In this document: piece after piece, positions 53,887 through 62,750 of the stretch | Position numbering within the stretch: position 1 is the first letter of the stretch | How the letters are laid out: every line of letters starts with the position of its first letter | Notes under the pieces: generated by a model | What the model saw: only the letters and a program-made list of their open reading frames with translations | The model's database searches: none | Told to the model about the DNA's origin: nothing | NCBI GenBank assembly: GCA_003326205.1 | Contig: LWTK01000105.1 | Coordinates: 274,361-338,360 of the forward strand | Direction: 5' to 3' | Source: Nostoc sp. ATCC 43529 | Lineage (GTDB): Bacteria > Cyanobacteriota > Cyanobacteriia > Cyanobacteriales > Nostocaceae | Length of the DNA: 64,000 bases | Translations under genes and position numbers: made by a program

Positions 53887-54528
53887 ATGAGTGAATTGCA
53901 GACGCCATTAGTAACTGACACTTGGATAAAAGCCACTTGGGATGAATATATTGAACTAATAGAAAATCCTGCCTACGAAAAAGCCAAGGGCTACTACCAC
54001 AATGAACACATGAGGATTGAAATGCCACCAATCGGAAATGACCACGCCAGCGACCACGGAATTATAATGTATGCAGTTTATCTGTTTGCCAGTATTAAAG
54101 GAATTACTTTAAATGGCAAGGATAATTGTACGTATCGAAAGACAGGCTTTAATGAAGCTCAACCTGATGCTTCTTACTACATTGGTGACAATGCTAATGT
54201 TATTCCCTACGGAACTTCTATTGTTAACTTAGACATCTATCCACCACCAGATTTACTAATTGAAGTTGCTAATACTTCCCTTGCTGACGACCTCGGTAAC
54301 AAACGGTTGCTATACGAAGATTTAGGAGTCAAAGAATACTGGATTTTAAATGTCCAAAACGTGGAAATTATGGCTTTTGCCATTGAAAACCAAGGTAGCC
54401 GCCGAATTACAGAATCTCAGGTGTTGCCAGGATTAGCTATTTCTTTATTAAACGAAGCATTACGGCGAACTCGTCAAATGTCTCAAAGTCAAGTTGGTGC
54501 TTGGTTATTGAGCCAATTTCAACAATAA
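53887..54528 (+). CDS. Uma2 family putative endonuclease
   Basis: 213 residues from ATG 53887. Motifs are IKATWDEYIELIENP, AQPDASYYIGDN (the PD motif), PPPDLLIEVANTSLADDLGNK and GVKEYWILNVQN, all Uma2. It is the fourth intact copy and belongs to another subgroup than those at 2605 and 39884. A 21-bp repeat array starts about 10 bp after its stop. Confidence 0.83.
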   Translation: MSELQTPLVTDTWIKATWDEYIELIENPAYEKAKGYYHNEHMRIEMPPIGNDHASDHGIIMYAVYLFASIKGITLNGKDNCTYRKTGFNEAQPDASYYIGDNANVIPYGTSIVNLDIYPPPDLLIEVANTSLADDLGNKRLLYEDLGVKEYWILNVQNVEIMAFAIENQGSRRITESQVLPGLAISLLNEALRRTRQMSQSQVGAWLLSQFQQ

Positions 54529-54535
54529 TCCTTTA

Positions 54536-54690
54536 ATGCAATTAAGGTGCAAGTCAATGCAATCAAGTTGTAAGTCAATGCAACAAAGGTGTAACCTAAT
54601 GTAACTAAGGTGCAAGTCGATGCAACAAAGTTGCTTTTCGATGCAATCAAGATGCAAGCCAATACATCAAAGTTGTTCTTCGATGTAACT
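54536..54690. repeat. 21-bp tandem repeat, array A (degenerate, about 7 copies)
   Basis: Units of the type TGCAACAAAGGTGCAAGTCGA are diverged here (TGCAATTAAGGTGCAAGTCAA and others). It lies between the Uma2 gene and the CAP gene. It is the most decayed of three arrays in the window. Confidence 0.85.
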
Positions 54691-54829
54691 AATTAATTTG
54701 TCGAGTGGGCAAACATTTGCCCACCCAAAAGACTTAAACAGAAGTAAAGTTGTTTTGTGTTTTGCTGTGGCAAAATCGATGATGTAGCGATCGCCTTTTA
54801 CGCTTAACCTAGCGGTTGCTAATCAACTA

Positions 54830-55396
54830 CTACGGTTTTAGTACATTATCAGCAAACTGTCCTTTCACATTACCTGCGGGAGCATACTGACAAACTACAT
54901 AGACGCCATCGTACTTAGTACCCTCAATTGTTGCAGGGCCAGGTGCAGCACCGCAGCCTACTTTGGTACTGCCTTTCCAGACTACCTGAGTAAAATGCCC
55001 GGTTGCGCCAGAAAATACAGGGTTGTTGTAGTCATAGTCTTTAATTTCACTGTACCACTCCTCAACTGCTGTGCTACCTAAGCTTGCTGAGTCTCCACCC
55101 CAGTATATGTTCTCTCCGACATTGTTTCGATTGGTACTGTGTTCTAAGTCACCTTTAGCTGCTATGGTTTGTGCCCAAGCTTGGGCGCTCTCGTTGAGAG
55201 TATTATCGATGGTGACATTAGGACTCTTATGCTTGGCTCGATAAGTGTTGTGTGCAGATACAGCATCGCTACGTAACTTGGCTAAGTCAATAGATGTCTG
55301 TCCTAAAACAAAGTGATTAGCGATTGCTGCTCCAGTAAGTGCAATAGCTAAAGTTGTAGCTGTTGTCAAGGTTAGAGTCGAAAAGAATTTATTCAT
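54830..55396 (-). CDS. Secreted CAP-domain (SCP/PR-1) protein
   Basis: 188 residues from ATG 55396. A signal peptide covers about 1-32 (TLTLTTATTLAIALTGAAIA). The CAP domain has AHNTYRAKHKSP, the His/Glu set in HSTNRNNVGENIYW and VEEWYSE, GHFTQVVWKGSTKVGCG and VVCQYAPAGN. It looks full length. Bacterial CAP proteins are extracellular; activities differ. The gene has an upstream region that is duplicated at 59140-59245. Confidence 0.9.
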   Translation of the reverse strand: MNKFFSTLTLTTATTLAIALTGAAIANHFVLGQTSIDLAKLRSDAVSAHNTYRAKHKSPNVTIDNTLNESAQAWAQTIAAKGDLEHSTNRNNVGENIYWGGDSASLGSTAVEEWYSEIKDYDYNNPVFSGATGHFTQVVWKGSTKVGCGAAPGPATIEGTKYDGVYVVCQYAPAGNVKGQFADNVLKP

Positions 55397-55427
55397 GGTT
55401 TTGTCTCTAGTTAAGTTAACTTTCCAA

Positions 55428-55458
55428 GTCAATGCAACTAAAGTGCAACTTGGGAAAA
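55428..55458. repeat. Single 21-bp repeat unit as a hairpin upstream of the CAP gene
   Basis: CCAAGT / ACTTGG flank one copy of the unit (TCAATGCAACTAAAGTGCAA) about 32 bp before the CAP start codon. It may fold in the 5' leader. Confidence 0.5.
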
Positions 55459-55504
55459 AAGGCACAAGATTCATCGCCTCATCAGTTGAGGCATCATTTT
55501 TTAG

Positions 55505-55620
55505 TTAGGTAATTACCTAAATTTGCTGTAGCGAAATGGATTATATAGCGATCGCCCCAACGACCGCATCGGACAAAGATCCAAGTTTTGACTAGGATCT
55601 TTGTCTTATATAATTGATAC
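55505..55620 (-). promoter_or_regulatory. Upstream region of the CAP gene, shared with 59140-59245
   Basis: About 110 bp align with the upstream region of the gene at 58589: TAGGTAATTACCTAAATTT, a HIP1 site, GACCGCATCG and then a perfect inverted repeat ACAAAGATCC / GGATCTTTGT (55573-55604, 12-base loop). Both copies lie about 100-210 bp before the start of a minus-strand secreted-protein gene, which suggests shared control. Confidence 0.6.
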
Positions 55621-55716
55621 TTGTATGAAACGTGACAGTGACCTAGGGGTAAGCCTTGTTGTAGACATCGCTAGCACTCTCTGAAGACTGAGCCAGGTTA
55701 ATTTTTGCAACTTGAA

Positions 55717-55917
55717 TGCAACAAAGGTGCAAGCCGATGCAACAAAGGTGCAAGTCGATGCAATAAAGGTGCAAGCCGATGCAACAAAGGTGCAAGTCAA
55801 TGCAATAAAGGTGCAAGTCAATGCAATAAAGGTGCAAGTCAATGCAACAAAGGTGCAGGTCGATGCAACTAAGGTGCAGGTCGATGCAACAAAGGTGCAA
55901 GTCGATGCAACTAAGGT
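55717..55917. repeat. 21-bp tandem repeat, array B (about 9.5 copies)
   Basis: Well-kept units TGCAACAAAGGTGCAAGTCGA with AACAA/AATAA/AACTA and GTC/GCC/GTCA changes. It lies just past the end of the beta-helix/RTX gene. Because 21 is a multiple of 3, all frames without stops stay open (ATKVQVD on the plus strand), but there is no sign of translation. Confidence 0.92.
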
Positions 55918-55939
55918 CGGCTTGTATGAATCGAGATGA

Positions 55940-58405
55940 TTAAAGCGTTACGAAATCAGCAGCAGTCAGCGTCGTAGTATTTATACCAGTCAGCGTCGCC
56001 AAAATTTCATTAGTGGAAGTCACTTTGATATTGTTACCAGAGAAACTTAATTGCCCAAAGCTTAAACCACCATACAATCCAATCAGATCGCTACCGTCAG
56101 AAAAATCAGTAATGGTATCAGTACCTTCAAGAGCAGCAAAAGCAAAGATATCGTTACCGTTGCCACCTGTGAGATTATCGCTGCCAGCACCACCATAAAG
56201 TAAATCGTTACCATTACCACCAAAGAGGCGATCGCTACCGCCACCACCGTAGAGGGTATCATTGCCATTACCACCGTTGAGGGTATCGTTACCCGCGCCG
56301 CCATCCATCAGCCCATCGCCATACAAGACATCGTTACCATTATCACCGTTGAGGCTATCGTCACCCGCACCGCCGTAGATGGTATCGTTGCCATTGCCCC
56401 CGTTGATGATGTCGTTACCAAGAGTGCCAACGAGGTTATCCGCAAAAACAGTACCTAAAATGTTACCACCTACAGCCACAGTCACCGTACCAGTATCAGT
56501 GAGGCTACCATCGCTGAGGGTGTAGTTAAAGCTGGCATTACCAACGAATAGAAGGTTTGGAGTAAAGGAAACGAAATCATCTGCGGTGTTGTTGGCTGTG
56601 CCGTTATTATTCAGCACGGCAGTACCGTTGGTAGCACCGCTGACACCAGTGATGCTGAGGGAGGTGCTATCAACATCGCTATCATTGGCTAGTAAGGTAC
56701 TAACTGGGATGTTGACGGTGGTACCAAAGAATGTGGAAGCACTGTCATCAACAGCAACAGGGGCATCGTTAACAGGGGTAACAGAGAAAGTCTGAGTTTG
56801 TCCGGTTAAGGTTGCTGTACCATCAGTCACATTGTAGCTGAGGTTGACAGTACCATTAAAGTTGGCAGTTGGGGTGAAGGTATAAGTGCCATTGTTATTA
56901 TTTACCAATGCCCCGTTAGTAGCAGTCAAGTTGGTGACTGAAAGGGTGTCACTAGCATCTACATCACTGAAACCTGTTAATAACTGAGCTGCAGTAATGA
57001 TGATGGCAGTATCTTCTGGTGTATTACTTAATGTCGCTGTGGGTGAACCTGTGGGTGCATCGTTAACACCAGTAACGGTAATGGTGACGGTAGCATCGCT
57101 AGTCCCACCTTGACCGTCGCTGACTGTGTAAGTGAAGCTATCAGTAGCAGTTTCACCGGCTGCCAGGGATTGAAATTGATTGTCGGGAACAATGTAGGGA
57201 TTGTATTCAAAATTGCCGTCAGGGTAGACAGCTAATAAAGCACCGGACGGTAGGACAAACGGATAACCCGAATTGGCAAAACCATTAACAGCGATGACTG
57301 TCAAGGTATCGCTGTCATCGGCTTCAGTGTCGTTGGCTAAGATGTTACCAGTAAGAACAGTATCTTCGTCGGTGGTAAAGATGTCGTTTGTAGCTATTGG
57401 TTGTATTTCGTAAGCTCCGATATCGACTGTGCCGCGACTAATGCGGTTAAAACCTGTACCCCGTTGGTCTGTGGTGACACCGGAGGGAACAAGGGCGTTA
57501 TTGCCGGCGTTGATGGCTGCTGAACCTGCAACTAAGGCGTGGGTTTCGGTTGCACCACCGTTATCGGCGAGGGCAGCAATGACTTGGTTGATATCGGTAA
57601 TGCCAGCCAAGGCAAAGGTGATGTCGCTGCCTGTGCCGATGGTGCCGCCTGCACCACTTAGGCTACCGATGAGGTTGTTGGCGTTGCCTGTGACTCCACC
57701 GGAAATATCGTTACCATTATTACCAGCAATAATGGTGTTTTGAGCAGTAGTAGTTCCAAAAAAGACGGCTATTCCTGCTCCATTGCCAGCAGTATTATTA
57801 GTAATAGTGCTACTAGTAAGCGTAACTGCTCCCCCAACAATTAAACCACCGCCAGGTTGGCTCGCTGTATTTCCAGAGATGGTACTGTTGGTGACAGTGA
57901 GTGTACCCTGGCTAGCAATGCCGCCACCAAAGCTTGACGTATTGCCAGAGATAGTACTGTTGATGACGTTAACAGTGCCGCCCGTGTTGGCAATGCCGCC
58001 ACCGCCAAAACCACCGCCTGAATTGTTATTAGAGACGGTACTATCGGTTAAAACCAAACTACCACCACCATTGATACGAATACCGCCACCGTCAGCCGAA
58101 TTGCCATTAGCAATTGTCAAAGCATCAATTGTGGCATCTGTTCCGAAATTAACGATGTTGAACACGCGAGAGGCATTGTTGCCACTCACTGTCAGTTGAT
58201 TTGCCCCGGTTCCCTCAATGGTGACATCATCAGTAATAACTAATTCCCCAGAAGTGAGAGTAATGGTATCAGCGGTGGCATCAGTGAATACGCTACCAGT
58301 AAAGCTAATTGTATCTGCCCCAGCAGAGGCATTAGCGTCGAGAATCGCTTGCCGTAAGGAACCTTCACCGGAATCGTTAGTGTTGGTGACGACGATATTA
58401 GCCAT
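55940..58405 (-). CDS. Large secreted beta-helix / cadherin-like / RTX calcium-binding protein
   Basis: 821 residues. There is no N-terminal signal. Residues 1-330 form a right-handed beta-helix (choice-of-anchor Q type, NTNDSGEGSLRQAILDAN, with repeated SxISGN turns). Residues 335-690 hold three cadherin-like modules (ATNDIFTTDEDTVLTGN, GVNDAPTG, PVNDAPVAVDD). Residues 700-780 have RTX nonapeptides (GGNGNDTLYGG, GGAGSDNLTGG), followed by a C-terminal tail typical for type I (ABC) secretion. RTX repeats fold on Ca2+ outside the cell. The likely role is surface or adhesion protein. No secretion genes lie beside it. Confidence 0.92.
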   Translation of the reverse strand: MANIVVTNTNDSGEGSLRQAILDANASAGADTISFTGSVFTDATADTITLTSGELVITDDVTIEGTGANQLTVSGNNASRVFNIVNFGTDATIDALTIANGNSADGGGIRINGGGSLVLTDSTVSNNNSGGGFGGGGIANTGGTVNVINSTISGNTSSFGGGIASQGTLTVTNSTISGNTASQPGGGLIVGGAVTLTSSTITNNTAGNGAGIAVFFGTTTAQNTIIAGNNGNDISGGVTGNANNLIGSLSGAGGTIGTGSDITFALAGITDINQVIAALADNGGATETHALVAGSAAINAGNNALVPSGVTTDQRGTGFNRISRGTVDIGAYEIQPIATNDIFTTDEDTVLTGNILANDTEADDSDTLTVIAVNGFANSGYPFVLPSGALLAVYPDGNFEYNPYIVPDNQFQSLAAGETATDSFTYTVSDGQGGTSDATVTITVTGVNDAPTGSPTATLSNTPEDTAIIITAAQLLTGFSDVDASDTLSVTNLTATNGALVNNNNGTYTFTPTANFNGTVNLSYNVTDGTATLTGQTQTFSVTPVNDAPVAVDDSASTFFGTTVNIPVSTLLANDSDVDSTSLSITGVSGATNGTAVLNNNGTANNTADDFVSFTPNLLFVGNASFNYTLSDGSLTDTGTVTVAVGGNILGTVFADNLVGTLGNDIINGGNGNDTIYGGAGDDSLNGDNGNDVLYGDGLMDGGAGNDTLNGGNGNDTLYGGGGSDRLFGGNGNDLLYGGAGSDNLTGGNGNDIFAFAALEGTDTITDFSDGSDLIGLYGGLSFGQLSFSGNNIKVTSTNEILATLTGINTTTLTAADFVTL

Positions 58406-58588
58406 AAATCCTCCAAAAGAGTGTGATGTGTTTAATCCGTAGGAGCGAAAGTTTTGCTGTCAGTGAAATTGGCTACAAAAACAAGCTCTATAAAGGCTTC
58501 ACCATTGCCATTCTCGATCTCTCAGTTGGTTGAGCGAAGTCGAAACCAACGGCGGCGGTATATTTATTCCTGTAAATTGCCTTAAAAA

Positions 58589-59128
58589 TTAATTAGGTTT
58601 GATTTGTTGTCCTGAGAAGTTGAATGTTCCTACAGGCGAGACATTATTTAACAACGGATTAGCATTGAGGTTGAAAAGGCGCAGTGTGATAGTCCCTTGT
58701 ACTGTCTGCGTTTGGGGATTAAAGCTGGCTTGGTAGTCGGCGCGGCCAATGCTACCGGCTCCTGCACTCCCAGGAAAAGCAAAGGTGATAGACCTAGCAC
58801 TCACTTTTGTTTTGCCATTACACTTCCAAGCGCCTTGTCCACTAGTAAAGGGATTGAAAACGTTAGTTACACCACCTTGATTGGAGTCAGTGACAAAAAA
58901 GTTACCATCTGCGGTCAGTGTAATAACTCCACGAGAGGAGACGCTTTTATCTGGGTTGAAGATTGTTGTTAGATAAGCACCAGTGACGTTAAGGCGACAA
59001 GGTGCTGTATTTGCTAGAGTTTCGGGTACGGTGAAGTTGTTACTCCTAGCAACGTTAGGACTAGCAAGTAAGGTACTTGCTAAAACTGAGCTAAACAATA
59101 AAGTATTGCCAAACCAGATTTTATTCAT
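58589..59128 (-). CDS. Secreted protein of unknown function
   Basis: 179 residues with a signal peptide (about 1-29, LLFSSVLASTLLASPNVARS). The mature part has CRLNVTGAYLTTIFNPD, LTADGNFFVTDSNQGG, AWKCNGKTKVSARS and TVQGTITLRLFN, a beta-rich domain with two Cys. I do not recognise the family. The upstream region is a copy of that of the CAP gene, so the two secreted proteins are probably co-regulated. Confidence 0.7.
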   Translation of the reverse strand: MNKIWFGNTLLFSSVLASTLLASPNVARSNNFTVPETLANTAPCRLNVTGAYLTTIFNPDKSVSSRGVITLTADGNFFVTDSNQGGVTNVFNPFTSGQGAWKCNGKTKVSARSITFAFPGSAGAGSIGRADYQASFNPQTQTVQGTITLRLFNLNANPLLNNVSPVGTFNFSGQQIKPN

Positions 59129-59139
59129 TGTTGGATGAG

Positions 59140-59245
59140 GTAATTACGTAAATTTTGCTATGGCGAGATGAATTATATAGCGATCGCCTCTGTGACCGCA
59201 TCGAACAAAGATCCAAGTTTTGACTAGGATCTTTGTCCTATATAA
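59140..59245 (-). promoter_or_regulatory. Duplicated upstream region, second copy
   Basis: It matches 55505-55620: GAGGTAATTAC.TAAATTT, HIP1, GTGACCGCATCG, and the inverted repeat ACAAAGATCC / GGATCTTTGT at 59205-59236 with the same loop sequence. Conservation is highest at the hairpin, which marks it as the likely functional part. Confidence 0.6.
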
Positions 59246-59394
59246 CTGTTACTTATACTTATTGGCAGTGTTAAAATTGCTGGCGGATGACAAGTGATAG
59301 AGAGTTTTGCAGGGTTCTCATCTATGCAAGAAAGCGATCGCACAAGTAATATCAAGTGCGATCGCTCATTTAAAATGCGTTAATTTTACTTAGA

Positions 59395-59763
59395 TCATGA
59401 TGTAACTGACTTTTTGCGGCTAGGACGCTTGTAGTCCGATTTTTTCTTCAATCCTACTGCTTGAGCTTGATCGCTATCTAATCCATATTGTCCGCGCACA
59501 ACTTGTTTCATTGCTAATACTGTATTGTGAAATTCCCATTCTGCTAATCGTGCAGCATCAGCCGCAGCACGGTATAAAGCTTGTTTTTCAGTTTCTGTTT
59601 GTTGCTGGGCTAACATAGCTTGATAAGCTTGCTGTAATTTGGCAGCAGAGGCATCAGCACGGTTAGTTTCATAGGTACTGACGGTTTGTAAACCGTACCA
59701 TGAACTTACATCTTCACTAATTAATTGAGGGCGCAAACGGCGTGTTGTATTTTGGGTAGCCAT
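59395..59763 (-). CDS. Conserved hypothetical cyanobacterial protein
   Basis: 122 residues, soluble, mostly helical: LRPQLISEDVSSWYGLQTVS, then an Ala/Gln-rich helix (KLQQAYQAMLAQQQTETEKQ), WEFHNTVLAMKQVVRGQYG and a basic tail KKKSDYKRPSRKK. The tail suggests nucleic-acid contact. No family with known function is recognised. Confidence 0.65.
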   Translation of the reverse strand: MATQNTTRRLRPQLISEDVSSWYGLQTVSTYETNRADASAAKLQQAYQAMLAQQQTETEKQALYRAAADAARLAEWEFHNTVLAMKQVVRGQYGLDSDQAQAVGLKKKSDYKRPSRKKSVTS

Positions 59764-59910
59764 ATTAGCATACTGTTATCAGTTATGTATTTAATGTACC
59801 CATTGTCACTCTAAAGCTATCAGTAAGGTGAAAGATTTACAGCAGTTTTCATTTGTATGAAGTTTTGAGGCAGGAGGCACGAGGTAGAAGGCAGGAGTGA
59901 GAAGAATAAC

Positions 59911-60004
59911 TTAGACATCTCCAAAAAACTATGTACAGACGTAGCATTGCTACGTCTGTACAGGGTTTTCGGTTAACGCAGAATTAATTTCTGGAGATGT
60001 CTAA
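59911..60004. mobile_element. 94-bp MITE with TTAGACATCTCCA ends
   Basis: Perfect 13-bp terminal inverted repeats, TTAGACATCTCCA at 59911 and TGGAGATGTCTAA ending at 60004. Inside is a second hairpin (59933-59961, GTACAGACGTAGCA / TGCTACGTCTGTAC) of the dispersed hairpin family. No coding capacity. Array C of the 21-bp repeat starts 15 bp to its right. Confidence 0.8.
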
Positions 60005-60018
60005 TGAAAGCTGCTGTA

Positions 60019-60190
60019 ATGCAACAAAGGTGCAAGTCGATGCAACAAAGGTGCAAGTCGATGCAACAAAGGTGCAACCCGATGCAACAAAGGTGCAGGT
60101 CGATGCAACAAAGGTGCAAGTCGATACAACAAAGGTGCAACCCGATGCAACAAAGGTGCAACCCGATGCAACAAAGGTGCAAGTCGATGC
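60019..60190. repeat. 21-bp tandem repeat, array C (about 8 copies)
   Basis: Units ATGCAACAAAGGTGCAAGTCG and ATGCAACAAAGGTGCAACCCG alternate. It is the third array of this family, 108 bp before the sensor-kinase gene. It has no spacers, so it is not a CRISPR array. Confidence 0.92.
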
Positions 60191-60297
60191 ATTTAGCTAA
60201 TTTAAGAATAGAGAATCTATATAGAAAAAGCGAAACGTTTCTATTTAAGTGATATTACTTATTTGGTACTAGATATAAATCTTTAACAGAATAAGTA

Positions 60298-61677
60298 ATG
60301 ACTTTGATTCTAACCGTTCTAAGTATAGTTGCTGGGATTACCATATATATTGGTTTTTTGCACTTGCTAATTGCCTTTGGTCGATTAAAACCTGCACTAA
60401 ACTTCTGCTTTGGGTTAAGCTGCTTGCTAGCTTTTAGTTATATTTTGGCTCTTATAGCCCAATATAAAGCCATGAATGTAGACGATTACATAAATGCTAG
60501 AAAAATGCTAACTTCTTTCGGCTATATTTACGGCATTACTACTGCTTGGCTTGTGGCTTTATATACAAATTTTAATTCGGTGCGTTTAATTTTAGTACTC
60601 AATAGCCTGTACTTCATCACCCTGTTAATCAACGAAATTTCTCCTACAGGGATTCTCTACTCTCATATCAGCAACCTATCAAGTATTTCTTTGCCTTGGG
60701 GCGAATCGATTCCTCACCCAGAAGGTACACTCAATCCCCTATTAAGTTTCCAACTATTAGCTTTAATCGGTAATACTGTTTTCTTTTTTTTTGCCTGTTA
60801 CCTTCAATATCGGCGCGGCGAGAAGCAAGCAGCACTCACTCTCGGAATAAGTTTGGCAATTTTAATAGCAACTGTTCAACACGATCGCTTAGTAGATTTG
60901 GGAAAGATCAAATTTATATACATGGCTGAGTTTGGATTTATGTCCTTCGTGATAATTATGAGTCTACGCTTATCCAAAGATTTAATACAAGCGGTGAAAT
61001 TACACGAACAATTAGTAGAAAGCGAACGGCTACGAAAAATTGCTGTGGAAGTCGAGCGAAATCGCCTCGCTCGTGACTTACACGATTCAGTCTCGCAGAC
61101 CTTGTTTACTGTAGCGACCATTGCCGAAGCTTTACCTAGAGTTTGGAAACGCCACCCAGACATAGCCCAACAAGGATTAGAGGAACTCGCCGAACTCACA
61201 CAAGGGGCGTTAGCAGAGATGCGAAATTTACTAATCGAGTTACGTCCCGATGGTTTAGCAGAGAAACCATTAGGTGAATTAATACAGCAGTTAACCAAGG
61301 CAATTTCTGGAAGAGCAAGTTTACAGGTAACAACAACAGTAAAAGGCGATTTTTCTTTATCTAGTGAGGTAAAGCTTGTTTTCTACCGGATTACTCAAGA
61401 AGCACTGAATAATATTATTAAACATGCCCAAGCTACGGAAGTATCAGTCACCCTTGAGTACGATTCACAAAGGATAGTCTTGCGTATCAGCGATAATGGC
61501 TGTGGTTTTGACTCCAGACAGATACCGATACCATCTGGTCATTTAGGAATAGCAATTATGAAAGAACGAGCTGATTCCATTGGCGCTAATTTCCATTTGT
61601 CAAGCTATTTAGGAAGGGGGACTGAGATTTTCCTAAGTTGGTCAATCCCTATCTCGAGAATAGGGAATCAAGAGTAG
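60298..61677 (+). CDS. Membrane sensor histidine kinase (HisKA_3 type)
   Basis: 459 residues. The N-terminal 225 residues carry about seven hydrophobic helices without a known sensor domain. A coiled coil leads to the HisKA_3 box with H262 in LARDLHDSVSQTLF, then HATPase_c with N-box ITQEALNNIIKHA, G1 DNGCGFD and an intact G2 box GHLGIAIMKERAD. It should sense a membrane or light/redox cue and phosphorylate the LuxR-type regulator encoded 425 bp downstream. Confidence 0.9.
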   Translation: MTLILTVLSIVAGITIYIGFLHLLIAFGRLKPALNFCFGLSCLLAFSYILALIAQYKAMNVDDYINARKMLTSFGYIYGITTAWLVALYTNFNSVRLILVLNSLYFITLLINEISPTGILYSHISNLSSISLPWGESIPHPEGTLNPLLSFQLLALIGNTVFFFFACYLQYRRGEKQAALTLGISLAILIATVQHDRLVDLGKIKFIYMAEFGFMSFVIIMSLRLSKDLIQAVKLHEQLVESERLRKIAVEVERNRLARDLHDSVSQTLFTVATIAEALPRVWKRHPDIAQQGLEELAELTQGALAEMRNLLIELRPDGLAEKPLGELIQQLTKAISGRASLQVTTTVKGDFSLSSEVKLVFYRITQEALNNIIKHAQATEVSVTLEYDSQRIVLRISDNGCGFDSRQIPIPSGHLGIAIMKERADSIGANFHLSSYLGRGTEIFLSWSIPISRIGNQE

Positions 61678-62102
61678 GAAATTGATAATTAGGAATGGCT
61701 CATGAGACTGGGCACAAATAAACTTAACTAAATACAATCGACATTTTTGCTTTTTTATTGCTCAATAGTAAGGTTTTTAGACACATTTACTTTTCGTAAT
61801 ATAGTTCACTTCAATTCATATAAGCTTGTTTTTTCGCTTTTATTCTCCGTTTCCTATTCCCTATTTCTTTACTTTTACAGAAGAATTGTCCTAACTGGCC
61901 TGATTGCAATATAGTTATATTTATTTACCTTGACTTAATTTAGAAAATACACATTATGATTCATGATTGTGAATTTTTATATTATTATTTGGTAACAAAT
62001 AAAAATTAAAGATTAAGAATTTTATCTAAAAAAATAACGATGGAATAATACAAATTAATATCAATGTCTTAAAAAAATACTATTAAAAACCCGGATTTAA
62101 AC
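61678..62102. other. AT-rich 425-bp leader of the response-regulator gene
   Basis: No gene or RNA is recognised. The region is very AT-rich from 61960 on, and probably holds the regulator's own promoter; no convincing boxes can be named. Confidence 0.35.
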
Positions 62103-62750
62103 ATGGAAACACATAAATTGGTCAAACCAATTCGGGTCATAACTGTTGACGATCATCAAATCTTGCGGGGAGGTATTAAATTTCTCTTGCTGGCCTTTGA
62201 TGACATTGAGTTAGTGGGAGAAGCGGGTAATGGAGATGAAGCAGTACGTCTTTGCGAAAACTTGCAACCAGATGTAGTGCTGATGGATTTGATGATGATG
62301 GGGATGAATGGAGCGGAAGTAACAAAAGTTATCCGCAAACAATACCCAGAAATTCAGGTTTTAATTTTGACCAGTTTTCTAGACAAGGGCTTGGTACAAA
62401 AAGCAATGCAAGCGGGAGCCATCGGCTACTTGCTCAAGGGTGTCTCGATTGATGAGTTAGCGGATGCCATACGTTCTGCTGCCATTGGTAGATCTATTTT
62501 GGCAGCAGAGGTGATTCAGGCGTTGCTGCAACCGATTCAACCATCATCCCCTCCTGTATATGAACTGAGCAGGCGACAGGCAGAGGTGTTAACACTCCTA
62601 GCTTTAGGATTGAGTAATGAAGCGATCGCTCAACGAATGAAATTGAGTCCTTCTACCATTAGACATCATGTCAGTCAGGTACTAAATAAATTAGGAGCAA
62701 CCAACCGCACGGAGGCTGCCACTAGGGCGGTGCGAGTTGGATGTGTTTAA
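62103..62750 (+). CDS. NarL/FixJ-type response regulator
   Basis: 215 residues. Receiver: DD at 16-17, D62 in VVLMDLMMMG, LTS switch, K in YLLKGV. LuxR HTH (about 150-212): LSRRQAEVLTLLALGLSNEAI and SPSTIRHHVSQVLNKLG. It is the probable partner of the membrane kinase encoded upstream, and close in design to the regulator at 10388. Target genes are unknown; the efflux adaptor gene 354 bp downstream is one candidate. Confidence 0.92.
   Translation: METHKLVKPIRVITVDDHQILRGGIKFLLLAFDDIELVGEAGNGDEAVRLCENLQPDVVLMDLMMMGMNGAEVTKVIRKQYPEIQVLILTSFLDKGLVQKAMQAGAIGYLLKGVSIDELADAIRSAAIGRSILAAEVIQALLQPIQPSSPPVYELSRRQAEVLTLLALGLSNEAIAQRMKLSPSTIRHHVSQVLNKLGATNRTEAATRAVRVGCV

Noticed and set aside
55606..55942. 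Open frames on both strands through 21-bp array B (ATKVQVD and LHLCCID repeats)
   Set aside because: The 21-bp period keeps frames open on both strands. No plausible start signal, and the units vary in ways that ignore codon position.
54536..60190. CRISPR array
   Set aside because: The 21-bp units are head-to-tail without spacers, and no cas genes are in the window.
60004..60252. Small gene starting at the MITE edge, with GGAG 7 bases before an ATG and MQQRCKS repeats
   Set aside because: The 'ribosome site' is part of the MITE inverted repeat and the body is the 21-bp repeat. I cannot support a real protein.
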